A stretch of 64,000 bases of DNA from Glaciecola sp047250385. GTDB lineage: Bacteria > Pseudomonadota > Gammaproteobacteria > Enterobacterales > Alteromonadaceae. The stretch lies in contig NZ_JBLBVM010000046.1 in the NCBI RefSeq assembly GCF_047250385.1, forward strand, positions 62,001 to 126,000. The letters run 5' to 3'. Below are positions 8,000 to 17,533 of this stretch, piece after piece. Position numbers and translations under genes: made by a program. The notes beneath the pieces were generated by a model. That model saw only the letters and a program-made list of their open reading frames with translations, had not been told where the DNA came from and ran no database searches. Position 1 is the stretch's first letter. Every line of letters begins with the position of its first letter.

Positions 8000-10008
8000 A
8001 AATAATTTAACTTCAGACCGAAGTGTCTTCCTTGTCTTTGTGGAGCATCTTCATCAGCCGCGGCTCTGACATCTTCGTTTAAAAGATTCTTGCCATACAC
8101 ACTCATTTTCACATTCTCGCTCAAATTCCAAGCAACGCTTAAAGACCATTCGATGTAGCTGTCTAGTGGGGCTTCACCGTCTGCGACGCGGTCTTGGCTT
8201 AGACCGTGTTGAATTAGGTTGCTAACGCTCCATTGAGCAAATTGCCACTGAGTCTTTATATCTAGTCGCGAACCAAGAATGTCGGCTAAGTATTGTTCTT
8301 GTTTATCGCGGCCACTTTGTTGTTGATATGCAATTTCGTGTGAAACCTCATCATTCATTTGCCACTTAATTGAAGTTTCAAAACCCTTAATTGTTGCCTC
8401 ATCTAAATTCCTAAAAGTACGGTCACCATTATCTAACCGGAAACGTTCGATGTAATCGTCCAAAGCGTAGTAATAGGTTTGTAAGTTGAACTGCAAGTTC
8501 TTACTCAAACTATAATCAAGTGTAAATTGTCCACCACTGCTTTTCTCGGATTGCAGATCTGCGTTGCCTACAGTATTTCCACGCGGTGTTAGGCCATTGT
8601 AGTAGAGTTCAGATAAGGTAGGAAAACGAAAGCCTGTACCAAACTCTGCGTGCAGCACCAAGTTATCGCTCAACAGCCACTCAGAATTAAAGCTATAATT
8701 GACTCGTTTGGCACTGTGTGAAGTGTTCGTGATACTCTCTGATTGATCGATTTGATCAAAGCGTATGCCTCCTGAAATACTGAAGTCAGTAAAGCGCCAA
8801 TGTTGATCAACAAAAATACCAATATTATCTTGTTGTCCCTCTAAAATTTTTACATCACTGTTTAAGTTGCCACTTAAGTCATATTCTTTATCGTTTATGT
8901 CAACACCGCGACGACTCACTGCATCAAAACCTGCACGCCCGTTTCCTTCCAAAAATGAGAACGATAACAGGCCTGTTGCACCAATAGTGTTCGATTGATA
9001 TTCAGTGAAATTAGATCTGGAATCTACTCGTAAAGTATCCGAATCCCAATTTTGGTAATGATGATAGACGCTTAACAACCAATCATTTGTTTTGCTAATT
9101 TGTACCTTTGCTAAATTATGAAACTCGTTTGGGTAGTAAGTGATTTGGTCATCTGGGTATAAACCTGAACTCTTTCCAATGTCGCTGCCTTTGCTGCTCA
9201 GCAACATCGCTTCGATATTAAAGTCTTGTAAATTGATTTTGTATTTAAGCATGCCTGTAGTTTGTTCAAAACCATCATTCAGCTTATTTCCATTGGCATC
9301 TTCACGCTGATTGGACTCTCTGTGTACGATACCTGACTGTAGTTGGTGTTGATCCGCATCCAAAGAGAAATTGGCTGAAACTTCTGAGTTACCACCGTCA
9401 GTTTCCCTTACAAGCCCAAGTGAGTTAGAACCAAAATCGGTCGTAAATAAACTGACTACACCACCCAAAGCATCAGAACCGTACAAGGTTGAACTTGGTC
9501 CCTTCGCAACCGTTAGACCAGACATAAGCGCTTGAGGTACGAATGAGACAGAATTGCCAGCACGACGATCAGTGAAAATAGGAATCCCATCCACTTCGGT
9601 GCGCAAACGCCATCGGCTAAAGCCACGAACGCTATAACTTTGAAATAAGCCACCTTGGCCGGAAATATCGACACCAGGAAGTGTGGCGAGCCAGTCAGCA
9701 ACTCTCACTTCAGTGTCATTTTGTTGATCGAAGCTAATGCCAACCACACTTTGGTTAACTAAGCCTTCGTTACCTAATAAGTTGCGCTGGCTGCGAATTG
9801 AAATGGTTTCGATATGAGGCGCTTCATCATTAAATTCTTTGCTTACACTTTCAGAACTCTTTCTAACAGCACTCTTTCTAACAGCACTCTCTCTAACAGC
9901 ACGCTCATTTGACGCGCTCTCATTTGCATAAGATGGAAGGCTAAAAGTGAGGCATATTGCCATGTATGAAACTATTTTACTTACACGAAAAAACCTATTC
10001 GGCTGCAT
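7993..10008 (-). CDS. TonB-dependent outer membrane receptor
   Basis: The 671-residue protein has a signal peptide (about residues 1-28), a plug domain with RVADWLATLPGVDISGQGG, SVRGFSRWRLRTEVDG and KGPSSTLYGSDALGGVV (about 95-190), and a 22-strand-type barrel ending in a terminal aromatic (KLNYLF). It imports a ligand across the outer membrane using TonB energy. The plug and barrel layout resembles heme, siderophore or cobalamin receptors. The hemH neighbour makes heme or iron tempting, but no ligand motif settles it. Between signal peptide and plug lies a low-complexity segment (AVRESAVRKSAVRKS) encoded by 15-bp direct repeats at 9856-9900. I saw no clear Fur box upstream. Confidence 0.92.
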   Translation of the reverse strand: MQPNRFFRVSKIVSYMAICLTFSLPSYANESASNERAVRESAVRKSAVRKSSESVSKEFNDEAPHIETISIRSQRNLLGNEGLVNQSVVGISFDQQNDTEVRVADWLATLPGVDISGQGGLFQSYSVRGFSRWRLRTEVDGIPIFTDRRAGNSVSFVPQALMSGLTVAKGPSSTLYGSDALGGVVSLFTTDFGSNSLGLVRETDGGNSEVSANFSLDADQHQLQSGIVHRESNQREDANGNKLNDGFEQTTGMLKYKINLQDFNIEAMLLSSKGSDIGKSSGLYPDDQITYYPNEFHNLAKVQISKTNDWLLSVYHHYQNWDSDTLRVDSRSNFTEYQSNTIGATGLLSFSFLEGNGRAGFDAVSRRGVDINDKEYDLSGNLNSDVKILEGQQDNIGIFVDQHWRFTDFSISGGIRFDQIDQSESITNTSHSAKRVNYSFNSEWLLSDNLVLHAEFGTGFRFPTLSELYYNGLTPRGNTVGNADLQSEKSSGGQFTLDYSLSKNLQFNLQTYYYALDDYIERFRLDNGDRTFRNLDEATIKGFETSIKWQMNDEVSHEIAYQQQSGRDKQEQYLADILGSRLDIKTQWQFAQWSVSNLIQHGLSQDRVADGEAPLDSYIEWSLSVAWNLSENVKMSVYGKNLLNEDVRAAADEDAPQRQGRHFGLKLNYLF

Positions 10009-10257
10009 AGGGTCAGATACTCTTATTACTTGTAAAATGAAAAAGTGTTAAATTGGATATTATTCTAATTATATATTTAACTATTAAGTGCGTTGTTAGT
10101 TGTATTTCACGACGCAATGTCGGTTTGCAAAATCTGCTAGAAAGTATACTCGCTTGATAAAACCAGGGTTTACTTTTGGAGCTTATATTTGCTTTAAATT
10201 TGGAAATAAGCGGCCAAATCCGAAATCACCGAGACTATAGCATAAGGGGAATTTACC

Positions 10258-10590
10258 ATGAAGCATTTGCGCTTAACTTTTAGTGTAATATTCGCAGTAT
10301 TTTTTTTACAAGCATGCAAGGAAAATCCGATGAGTGAAGAAAAAAAAGTAGTGCCATTGCTAAACCCGGAAATCGATTGTAGCCAAGCCGAAGATAAAAT
10401 TAAGTGCGAACAATTAAAGCGTTCTTCAAAAAGCTTAAAAGAACTCAGTGAGTCCGATGCCAATAAATTAATTGTGACTTGCGATGACAAATTTCGTAAC
10501 GAATTCGGGGAGTGTGAAATTCCAAATCATCCACACCCAAAAAAGTTGATTAAAAAAGACACTGATAAAGAAGATGAAAAGATAGATTAA
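10258..10590 (+). CDS. Small lipoprotein of unknown function
   Basis: The 110-residue product begins with a lipoprotein signal (MKHLRLTFSVIF, lipobox LQAC with Cys20). The mature part is highly charged and contains three more cysteines that could form disulfides (IDCSQAEDKIKC, then VTCDDKF and GECEIP). It ends in a lysine/aspartate-rich tail. The family was not recognised. The Shine-Dalgarno sequence AAGGGGAA lies 7 bases before the ATG. It stands alone, divergent from the TonB receptor gene; the 249 bp between them shows no other gene. Confidence 0.8.
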   Translation: MKHLRLTFSVIFAVFFLQACKENPMSEEKKVVPLLNPEIDCSQAEDKIKCEQLKRSSKSLKELSESDANKLIVTCDDKFRNEFGECEIPNHPHPKKLIKKDTDKEDEKID

Positions 10591-10815
10591 ACAATGAGAT
10601 AGTTTTTTTTAGTTCCTATTCCCCTTATTGAAGTTACATTTCTACACAATTCATTTTCTTTTTTAGTTTACTTCTATTTTCAAGTTGGCATACTAGAGTT
10701 TACATGGTTTTTACATAACCATCAGGGAACTTGCATGGATGGACTTTCTCCTTCTATGTAACTTCTTCAACAATCGTGACTAGCAAATAATAATACTTAT
10801 GAACCTAGTAAGAGC

Positions 10816-13800
10816 ATGCATATCGTCACATTCAAACAAAAAAAGGCAGGGAACGTGTCTACATATATTAAAAAAATAACCACCTATTGTGGGTTGGGTG
10901 TTTTTGGTCTAGCTAGTGTTGCAGGTGTTGCACAAGCAAATGACAAAAACTCACAAATTCAATCAATGCTTTCAAAGCCAAAACTAAGTAAGGCGCTTCG
11001 TGATGTTGCTAAGCCTTTACCTCGACTGACGCCTTCACGTGTTAACAAGATGCGTGCTTCAGGTGATAAAGTCCCTGGAGAAGATTTAGGCTATGTTGTA
11101 CCTAACTTTAGCTATCCAATGGTTTCCGAATATCTCGATAAAGCGGCCGATATGCCAGCTGACAGTGTTATTCAATACGAAGTAACTAGTGGCGGCAAAT
11201 TCCAGCGTAACTCTGCTTCAAATGTAACGATAGGCACAGGCTTCGACGGCTTGGGTAACGTTACAGGTGTGGCACCACCAGATACAAACGCTGATGTTGG
11301 CCCTAACCACATTGTGCAAACGGTTAACGTGGCACTTGGTGTTTGGGATAAAGAAGGTAATGAACTACTAGCTCCAACTGCAATCAATGTATTGTGGGAT
11401 GGCTTTGGTGGTCTTTGTGAATCTAACAACAACGGTGACCCAATCGTTCTTTATGATTCGCAAGCCGATCGTTGGATGATCACTCAATTTGCATTCCCGA
11501 GTGGCTTCAACAACAACCGTGCATGTATTGCAATTTCTCAAACAGGTGACCCAACTGGCGAATACTACCTGTATGACTTCCTTTATAGTGACGTTAAATT
11601 TAACGATTACCCGCATTACGGTGTTTGGACAGACGCTTACTATGCTGGTGTAAACCAATTTACTGGTAACAGCTTTACTGGTTCAGGTGTTGTTGCATAT
11701 GAACGTGACAAGATGCTTGCTGGGCAACCTGCTCAACAGGTTATTATCGACTTAGAAACATCTCAGCCAGATGCGTTTACGCCGATGCCAGCTGACATTG
11801 ACGGTATTTTCTTACCGCCAAACGATATGCCTGGTATTTTCGTTACTGCAGATAACCCGGGTGAATTGAATGTTTGGCATTTCGATGTTGACTGGAATGA
11901 CACAACTAATAGCTCATTTACACTAGCTGATACACTTACTGTTGGCGCATACAGCGGTGCAGTTTGTAGCTTTAGCCGTGATTGTATAGAGCAACCGAAT
12001 TCGCAAAACTTAGACGCGATCGGCCAACGTATGATGTTCCGTCTAGCGTACCGTAACCTTGGTGGTACTCAGCATAAGCTAGTAGCTAACCATACGGTTA
12101 TCGGTTCTGCTACTGACAATGACATTGCTGGTGTTCGTTGGTATGAAATTGATTTAGACGATGCAGGTATGCCTACATTAGCTCAAAACGGTACTTTCAA
12201 CCTAGACGATGGTAACTCTCGTTGGATGGGTAGTGCTGCAATGGATGCTGTTGGTAACATCGGTGTTGGTTATAGCGTTTCTGGTGAGGACTTGTTCCCA
12301 TCAATCCGTTTCAGTGGTCGTTCACAATCTGATCCTGATAACGTTTTGACTGTGCCAGAATTAGAAATTAAAGCGGGTGAAGCATCACAAGGCGGCGTAA
12401 ACCGCTGGGGTGATTACTCAAGCTTAAGTATTGATCCTACTGATGATTGTACTATGTGGTATACCACTGAGTACTATAAAGCTGAAAACGACGATACTCG
12501 TGGTTGGAGCACTTATATCGGTAGCGTGAAGTTCGACGACTGTGTTGCAGGCCCTTCAGGTACTATCACAGGTACAATCACTGATACTGCTGGTAACCCA
12601 ATTGCTGATGCTCAAGTTACTATTGGTGCTTTAACTGCAAGATCAAATAGCGAAGGTGTTTACACTGCTACATTGCCTGTAGGCGATGACTTCACTGTTT
12701 CTGCATTTAAATATGGTTGGAACGGCGCTGAAACTGCTGATGTTGAAGTAGTAGAAGACGAAGAGACAGCTGTAGACTTTAGCCTAGAAGCTGCTACACC
12801 AGTAACTGTAACAGGTATTGTTGCTGATGGTTCTGGTCTTGGATCTCCACTATTTGCAGAAATTGTTGTTGATGCTCCAGGTACACGCCTAACTACTTAC
12901 ACTAATCCTGTAACAGGCGCATTCAGCATGAATTTGTTCGAAGGAACACTTATCAAAATGACAGCAATGTCTGCTGATGAAGGTTATATCGCTCAAAGCG
13001 TTGACTTTACTCCTGCTGCTGATTCGACTCAAAACTTTGACCTTACTGTTTTAGCAAGCTGTACTGCTAAGGGTTACGGATTCACTGAACCTTCATTCGC
13101 TGAAGACTTCACTGGTGGCGTACCACCTACTGGTTGGACTATTGCTGACAATGGCACAACTGGTGGCGTATGGGAAGCTGGCTCTGGAAGCACACGTGGC
13201 GATCTTTTAGGTTCTGGTGAAGCAGCCATGATCGACAGTGATGCAGCTGGTCCTGGTCTTACTTCAAGTACTCTAACTTCAAGCGCTATCACGGTTGCTG
13301 ACCTATCATCTTCTGTTCTTGTTTTTGATAGCTGGTTCAGAACTTATGTAGGTGGTGAAGTTTATAACCTTGAAATCAGTGTTGATGGCGGTGCATGGGC
13401 TTCTATTTTAGAAATTCCTGCAACCAATAGAGCAGAAAGATTGAGTGTTGATTTAGATGCTTCAATTTCTGGTGCGACTAGCTTCCAACTTCGTTGGAAC
13501 TATACAGCTGACTGGGAATGGTATGCAATTGTTGACAATATTGCCATTGGCGGTAACGAATGTGTTGCGCTAGACGGTTCTATTGTTCGCGGCATTGTAA
13601 CTGATGCAAACACAATGACGGCCCTTAATGGAGCTACAGTTTCAACGCAAGGCGATACTGTAACTACAATGTCTACAGGCAGTGCTGAGTTCGCTAACGG
13701 TTACTTCTCAATATTTGTACCAGCTGACGAAGAGACAATCTCTGTTTCGTTCACTAACTATGAAACATCTGTAGTTGCTGCAGCTGATGTAGAACCAACT

Positions 13801-15441
13801 ACACCAGTAGCTTTGAATGCACCACAGTTTGCAATTGCTGATTCATTAGCAACAGTTAATGTAACGCAAGGTCGTGTAGGTACTTCTTCAATTACTCTGG
13901 AGAATACAGGTACTGCTTCTGGCGACTACCTAATCCTATTTACAACGGCACCTGCTCAAGGTTCTACACCTGAAGTAACGGGTCCTTTCCATTCATCTTC
14001 ACGTCACTTCGGTCCTAAGAACCTAACTGACCTTGATGCTACGAAAGCACGTTATGTTGTTGACCAGAAATCACTTAACCTACCTCAGGCTTCTTCTGAC
14101 GTATTAGGTGGATTCGGTACACCACAAATGGCATTCCCTTGGGGTGTTGCTGTAGACCAAGACACTGGTAACTTCTACCTAGGTGACTTAGCTGCCGGTG
14201 GTGCTCCAGCGGATGCAATCTTTGAATATGATTCAACGGGTGCGTTTACTGGTAACACAATCGACAATGCTGCAGTTTCTGCAATATTCAGCGCTGACAT
14301 GGCTTATAACAACCGTACAGGTATGTTGTGGCAGGTTGAAGTCGGTGATGACAACTGTATCCATGAAATAGACCCGGTAGCGCTTGAAGTAACTGGTCAG
14401 CAAATCTGCCCTGCATTTGGTACGTCGCAGCGTGGTTTAACTTATGACCCAATTACTAACACTTTCTACTCAGGTTCTTGGAACGACAGCATCATTCACC
14501 AGTTCACTGTTGATGGTACGTTGTTACGCTCGGTTAATGTTGGCCTGTCTATTTCTGGTCTAGCTCTTAACCCAGTTTCTGGAAAACTATATGTTATGCA
14601 GAACACAACAACTGCATTTGATGTGGTAGTTCTTGATGCGAACTCAGCTGAAATGTCGGCATTGAATGGCTTTAACTTGCTTCCTAGCGATGCATTGCCA
14701 GTTGATCCACTAGCTGGAGGCGAACAGTCAGGCCTTGCTGCACAGTGTGATGGTACGCTTTGGACTCCTTCGCGTTCACTAGGTGGTTTGATTGCTTTCG
14801 AAAGCGGTGAAACTAACTTCTGTGATTGGAAGAACCTTCCATGGGTATCTCAGACTTCTATGGTTTCTGGTTCAGTAGCAGCTGGTGAGTCAACTGATAT
14901 TGAATTAGAGTTTGATACTAATGGTATTGCAACGGGTTCTTACTCTGCGCAAATGATTACCTCTGGTAACACGCCATACGCTGATTCAAGTACTGCTGTT
15001 TCTCTAGGTGTTTTCGCACCGGTTCCTGGTGATGTTTCACTAGCTAACGTAGAAACTAAAGTGCCAAATGGTCAACCTGCAATTGTTATGGTTAACCGCG
15101 TTGGTGGTTCTGACTTCGCAGTAAGCGTTGATTTCGAGCTAGGTAACGGTACAGCTAAACAAGGTACTCACTTCATCGCGGTTGAAGGTACATTGACTTG
15201 GGAAGATGGTGATACATCTCCTAAAGCGATTACAATCAACACTGTGAATACAGACCTTAGTGAAGACCTTGGTTTCTCTGTAGTGTTAACTCAAACAACT
15301 GGCGGCGCTGAAATTATCCGTGCTAGCACAGCTGTAGTCATCGAAGGTGATAAGAAGAAATCTGATGGTGGTAGCTTAGGCTTCCTATTAGTAGCTCTAC
15401 TTACTCTTGGTGGTTTAGCAAGAAGACGCTATAAGTTCTAA
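10816..15441 (+). CDS. Large secreted multidomain protein with GlyGly-CTERM tail
   Basis: The 1541-residue exported protein has a signal peptide ending VAQA. Then come a 500-residue N-terminal module of unknown family (VGPNHIVQTVNVALGVWD), a carboxypeptidase-regulatory-like domain (about 579-652), a second one (662-738), a MAM/cleaved-adhesin-like domain (759-915), a third regulatory-like domain (917-1005), an NHL/YncE-like propeller (about 1098-1290), a Calx-beta domain (1405-1512) and the tail GGSLGFLLVALL...LARRRYKF. That tail fits the GlyGly-CTERM signal processed by rhombosortase and linked to type II secretion. A GTG at 10855 has a better Shine-Dalgarno sequence (AGGCAGGGA) and gives a more normal signal peptide, so it may be the true start. 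No protease motif was seen; adhesion or surface binding is inferred. Confidence 0.88.
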   Translation: MHIVTFKQKKAGNVSTYIKKITTYCGLGVFGLASVAGVAQANDKNSQIQSMLSKPKLSKALRDVAKPLPRLTPSRVNKMRASGDKVPGEDLGYVVPNFSYPMVSEYLDKAADMPADSVIQYEVTSGGKFQRNSASNVTIGTGFDGLGNVTGVAPPDTNADVGPNHIVQTVNVALGVWDKEGNELLAPTAINVLWDGFGGLCESNNNGDPIVLYDSQADRWMITQFAFPSGFNNNRACIAISQTGDPTGEYYLYDFLYSDVKFNDYPHYGVWTDAYYAGVNQFTGNSFTGSGVVAYERDKMLAGQPAQQVIIDLETSQPDAFTPMPADIDGIFLPPNDMPGIFVTADNPGELNVWHFDVDWNDTTNSSFTLADTLTVGAYSGAVCSFSRDCIEQPNSQNLDAIGQRMMFRLAYRNLGGTQHKLVANHTVIGSATDNDIAGVRWYEIDLDDAGMPTLAQNGTFNLDDGNSRWMGSAAMDAVGNIGVGYSVSGEDLFPSIRFSGRSQSDPDNVLTVPELEIKAGEASQGGVNRWGDYSSLSIDPTDDCTMWYTTEYYKAENDDTRGWSTYIGSVKFDDCVAGPSGTITGTITDTAGNPIADAQVTIGALTARSNSEGVYTATLPVGDDFTVSAFKYGWNGAETADVEVVEDEETAVDFSLEAATPVTVTGIVADGSGLGSPLFAEIVVDAPGTRLTTYTNPVTGAFSMNLFEGTLIKMTAMSADEGYIAQSVDFTPAADSTQNFDLTVLASCTAKGYGFTEPSFAEDFTGGVPPTGWTIADNGTTGGVWEAGSGSTRGDLLGSGEAAMIDSDAAGPGLTSSTLTSSAITVADLSSSVLVFDSWFRTYVGGEVYNLEISVDGGAWASILEIPATNRAERLSVDLDASISGATSFQLRWNYTADWEWYAIVDNIAIGGNECVALDGSIVRGIVTDANTMTALNGATVSTQGDTVTTMSTGSAEFANGYFSIFVPADEETISVSFTNYETSVVAAADVEPTTPVALNAPQFAIADSLATVNVTQGRVGTSSITLENTGTASGDYLILFTTAPAQGSTPEVTGPFHSSSRHFGPKNLTDLDATKARYVVDQKSLNLPQASSDVLGGFGTPQMAFPWGVAVDQDTGNFYLGDLAAGGAPADAIFEYDSTGAFTGNTIDNAAVSAIFSADMAYNNRTGMLWQVEVGDDNCIHEIDPVALEVTGQQICPAFGTSQRGLTYDPITNTFYSGSWNDSIIHQFTVDGTLLRSVNVGLSISGLALNPVSGKLYVMQNTTTAFDVVVLDANSAEMSALNGFNLLPSDALPVDPLAGGEQSGLAAQCDGTLWTPSRSLGGLIAFESGETNFCDWKNLPWVSQTSMVSGSVAAGESTDIELEFDTNGIATGSYSAQMITSGNTPYADSSTAVSLGVFAPVPGDVSLANVETKVPNGQPAIVMVNRVGGSDFAVSVDFELGNGTAKQGTHFIAVEGTLTWEDGDTSPKAITINTVNTDLSEDLGFSVVLTQTTGGAEIIRASTAVVIEGDKKKSDGGSLGFLLVALLTLGGLARRRYKF

Positions 15442-15460
15442 TTTGAACTAAAATAATAAA

Positions 15461-15490
15461 AACCCGCAATGAGAATTGCGGGTTTTTTTT
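15461..15490 (+). terminator. Intrinsic terminator
   Basis: A perfect 10-bp stem (AACCCGCAAT, loop GAGA, ATTGCGGGTT) is followed by a run of T, 20 bp after the stop of the large secreted protein. Upstream A bases make it able to act on the opposite strand too, for the DUF2237 gene. Confidence 0.92.
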
Positions 15491-15547
15491 TGCTTTTTGT
15501 CGCTTAGTTTGTGGCTTTCTTGTGAGCCTAGAAAACTAAAGCGAGCG

Positions 15548-15907
15548 CTACTTGTGACTGTATTCTTTCAAGGTTTCAAGCGGAATAATACTAAGTGCAG
15601 CTTCATTGCTTGCTTCAAGATCCACTTTTGGGGCAACTCCCATGTACAAAGCGTCACGCCACCTCATTGCACATAAGCACCAGCGATCTCCGGGTTTAAG
15701 CCCTTCGAATTCATACATTGGGTTTGGTGTTGTTAAGTCATTGCCTTGTGCCATTGAGTAGCTGAGAAACTCTTCTGTCACAATTGCACAAACACTATGA
15801 TTACCAATGTCGCTTTCAGGAACATAACAAAAACCCTCTCGTGTATAGCCCGAATTTCCACAACATAATTTTAAGGTTGTACCCAACACATTTTTTTGAT
15901 TTGCCAT
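15548..15907 (-). CDS. DUF2237 family protein
   Basis: The 119-residue cytoplasmic protein shows the full DUF2237 pattern: NVLGTTLKLCC at the N-terminus, a glycine/cysteine-containing loop (SGYTREGFCY), HSVCAIVTEEFLSYS, then GNDLTTPNPMYEFEGLKPG and DRWCLCAMRW, and VAPKVDLEASNEAAL near the C-terminus. Five cysteines are present, several conserved in the family, which might bind a metal; the function is unknown. It is a single gene, convergent with the preceding large gene and divergent from ubiG. Confidence 0.92.
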   Translation of the reverse strand: MANQKNVLGTTLKLCCGNSGYTREGFCYVPESDIGNHSVCAIVTEEFLSYSMAQGNDLTTPNPMYEFEGLKPGDRWCLCAMRWRDALYMGVAPKVDLEASNEAALSIIPLETLKEYSHK

Positions 15908-15981
15908 TTGTAGTCCTAAAATTCTATATTGCGTAATAAGCAGTATTACTTATTTATTATCACTTAAGGTAGATTAATACG

Positions 15982-16755
15982 ATGTTAGATAAAAGTAAGC
16001 TTAGTCATTTATCAAAAAAAGATGAAGGTGCTAAGAACATTTCATCAGAAGAAATCGAGCGATTTGATCAACTTGCTGAATCTTGGTGGGATCCGCAGGG
16101 TAAGTATAAAACCGCACTTATCTTTAATCAGGCTCGCATCAGTTATTTTATCCCGCAAATATGCGAGCACTTTGAAAGAGATGCTAACGCAAAAAACTGT
16201 TTGCAAGGTCTAAATATTCTCGATCTAGGCAGCGGCGGTGGGCTTGTATGTGAAGCTTTAGCGAAACAAGGTGCCAATGTAACCGGCATTGATGCAAGTG
16301 CGATGAGTGTTGAAGTTGCTAAACGTCATGCCTTGAAGTCTGATCTCGATATAGATTACCGACATATGCTATCAACAGACCTTGTTCAACAAGGTAGTCA
16401 ATTTGATGTAGTGATCAATGCCGAAGTGCTTGAGCATGTACCAGACCAAAATTCACTTGTTGAAGAGTGCTCAGCGCTTACTAAAGATGGCGGTTTTGTG
16501 ATCCTAGCAACCCTTAATCGCACTATTAAATCCTATACCATTGCTATTATTGGCGCAGAGTATGTGTTGCGTTATTTGCCGATCGGCACTCACAGTTGGG
16601 GCAAGTTTGTTCGTCCTGTTGAGCTTCATGACATGGCTAGCTTCTCTGGATTAACTCAAGTTGGTGAGTCTGGAATGGCTTATAATCCTCTCAGTAAACG
16701 CTGGCGTCTAAGCACCGATATGTCAGTAAACTATATTCAAACGTATAAAAAATAA
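15982..16755 (+). CDS. ubiG: Bifunctional ubiquinone O-methyltransferase UbiG
   Basis: Performs both SAM-dependent O-methylations in ubiquinone synthesis. The 257-residue protein has the family N-terminus (EIERFDQLAESWWDPQGKYK), the SAM-binding motif ILDLGSGGGLVCEAL with GIDAS after it (about residues 75-105), the later motif EVLEHVPD, and LNRTIKSYTIAIIGAEYVLR, the membrane-associating region typical of UbiG. It ends close to the usual length (E. coli 240), with a 15-residue N-terminal extension. It stands alone downstream of a divergent gene. Confidence 0.97.
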   Translation: MLDKSKLSHLSKKDEGAKNISSEEIERFDQLAESWWDPQGKYKTALIFNQARISYFIPQICEHFERDANAKNCLQGLNILDLGSGGGLVCEALAKQGANVTGIDASAMSVEVAKRHALKSDLDIDYRHMLSTDLVQQGSQFDVVINAEVLEHVPDQNSLVEECSALTKDGGFVILATLNRTIKSYTIAIIGAEYVLRYLPIGTHSWGKFVRPVELHDMASFSGLTQVGESGMAYNPLSKRWRLSTDMSVNYIQTYKK

Positions 16756-16873
16756 GAATAGAAAAAAGGTCTATCAAACCTGTAAGGTATCGGCTTACTG
16801 GAGTATAGTAATTTCATCGGGGCTTAAAATATTGCCCACTTGGGTTTGAGATATTCTAAAAGGAAACGACTCT

Positions 16874-17482
16874 ATGAAAATATACGATACGAAAACTGCG
16901 CCCACACCAAGACGAGTTAGGATATTCTTAGCAGAGAAAAATATCCCAATGGAGTATGTTCAAGTCGATTTGCAGAAGGGCGAAAATCTATCAGCAGAAA
17001 TGCGCGCTAAAAATCCAATCGGCAAAATTCCAATCTTAGAACTCGATGATGGAACTTGCATTAGTGAAAGTGACGCAATATGCCAGTATTTTGAGGCACT
17101 TCAGCCAGAGCCGCCTTTATTCGGTGTAACGCCATTGCAAAAAGCACAAATAGCGATGTGGTCAAGGCAGGTTGAATTTTGTTTGTTTATGCAAATTGGA
17201 ATGTGCTTTCAACATACTACAGGCTATTTCAAAGATCGCATGAACCCTATTAAAGAATTCGGAGTTGAGGCTGGGATCAATGCGACAAAGTTTTTAAGTG
17301 TGCTAAACAAGCGACTGGAAACTAGCCCTTACGTAGCGGGAGATGAATTCTCGATAGCAGACATTACTACGATGTGTTCAATTGACTTCGGTCGTGTTGT
17401 CGATGTGCGCATGAAGGAAGAGCATACCGCTTTGGCTGAGTGGTATAAAAGGGTATCGGCAAGACCTAGCGCGAATGCTTAG
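16874..17482 (+). CDS. Glutathione S-transferase family protein
   Basis: The 202-residue cytoplasmic protein has a thioredoxin-like N-terminal domain (KIYDTKTAPTPRRVRIFLAE, the cis-proline in GKIPILELDDG, and SESDAICQYFE, the glutathione gamma-glutamyl site) and a helical C-terminal domain containing SIADITTM with the family N-capping aspartate. The substrate is unknown. The Shine-Dalgarno AAAGGAAACGA precedes the ATG. It follows ubiG on the same strand with a 118-bp gap that has no clear terminator, so partial cotranscription is possible. Confidence 0.92.
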   Translation: MKIYDTKTAPTPRRVRIFLAEKNIPMEYVQVDLQKGENLSAEMRAKNPIGKIPILELDDGTCISESDAICQYFEALQPEPPLFGVTPLQKAQIAMWSRQVEFCLFMQIGMCFQHTTGYFKDRMNPIKEFGVEAGINATKFLSVLNKRLETSPYVAGDEFSIADITTMCSIDFGRVVDVRMKEEHTALAEWYKRVSARPSANA

Positions 17483-17533
17483 ATAATAACGCTAAAGCAT
17501 CCGCGAACTTGCTTCAAAAGACACTGTCGTTTT

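Noticed and set aside
10009..10257. Fur box upstream of the first TonB receptor gene
   Set aside because: The stretch is AT-rich and partly resembles a Fur site, but no convincing 19-bp match was found.
10591..10640. Intrinsic terminator after the small lipoprotein gene
   Set aside because: There is a T run but no stem of adequate length before it.
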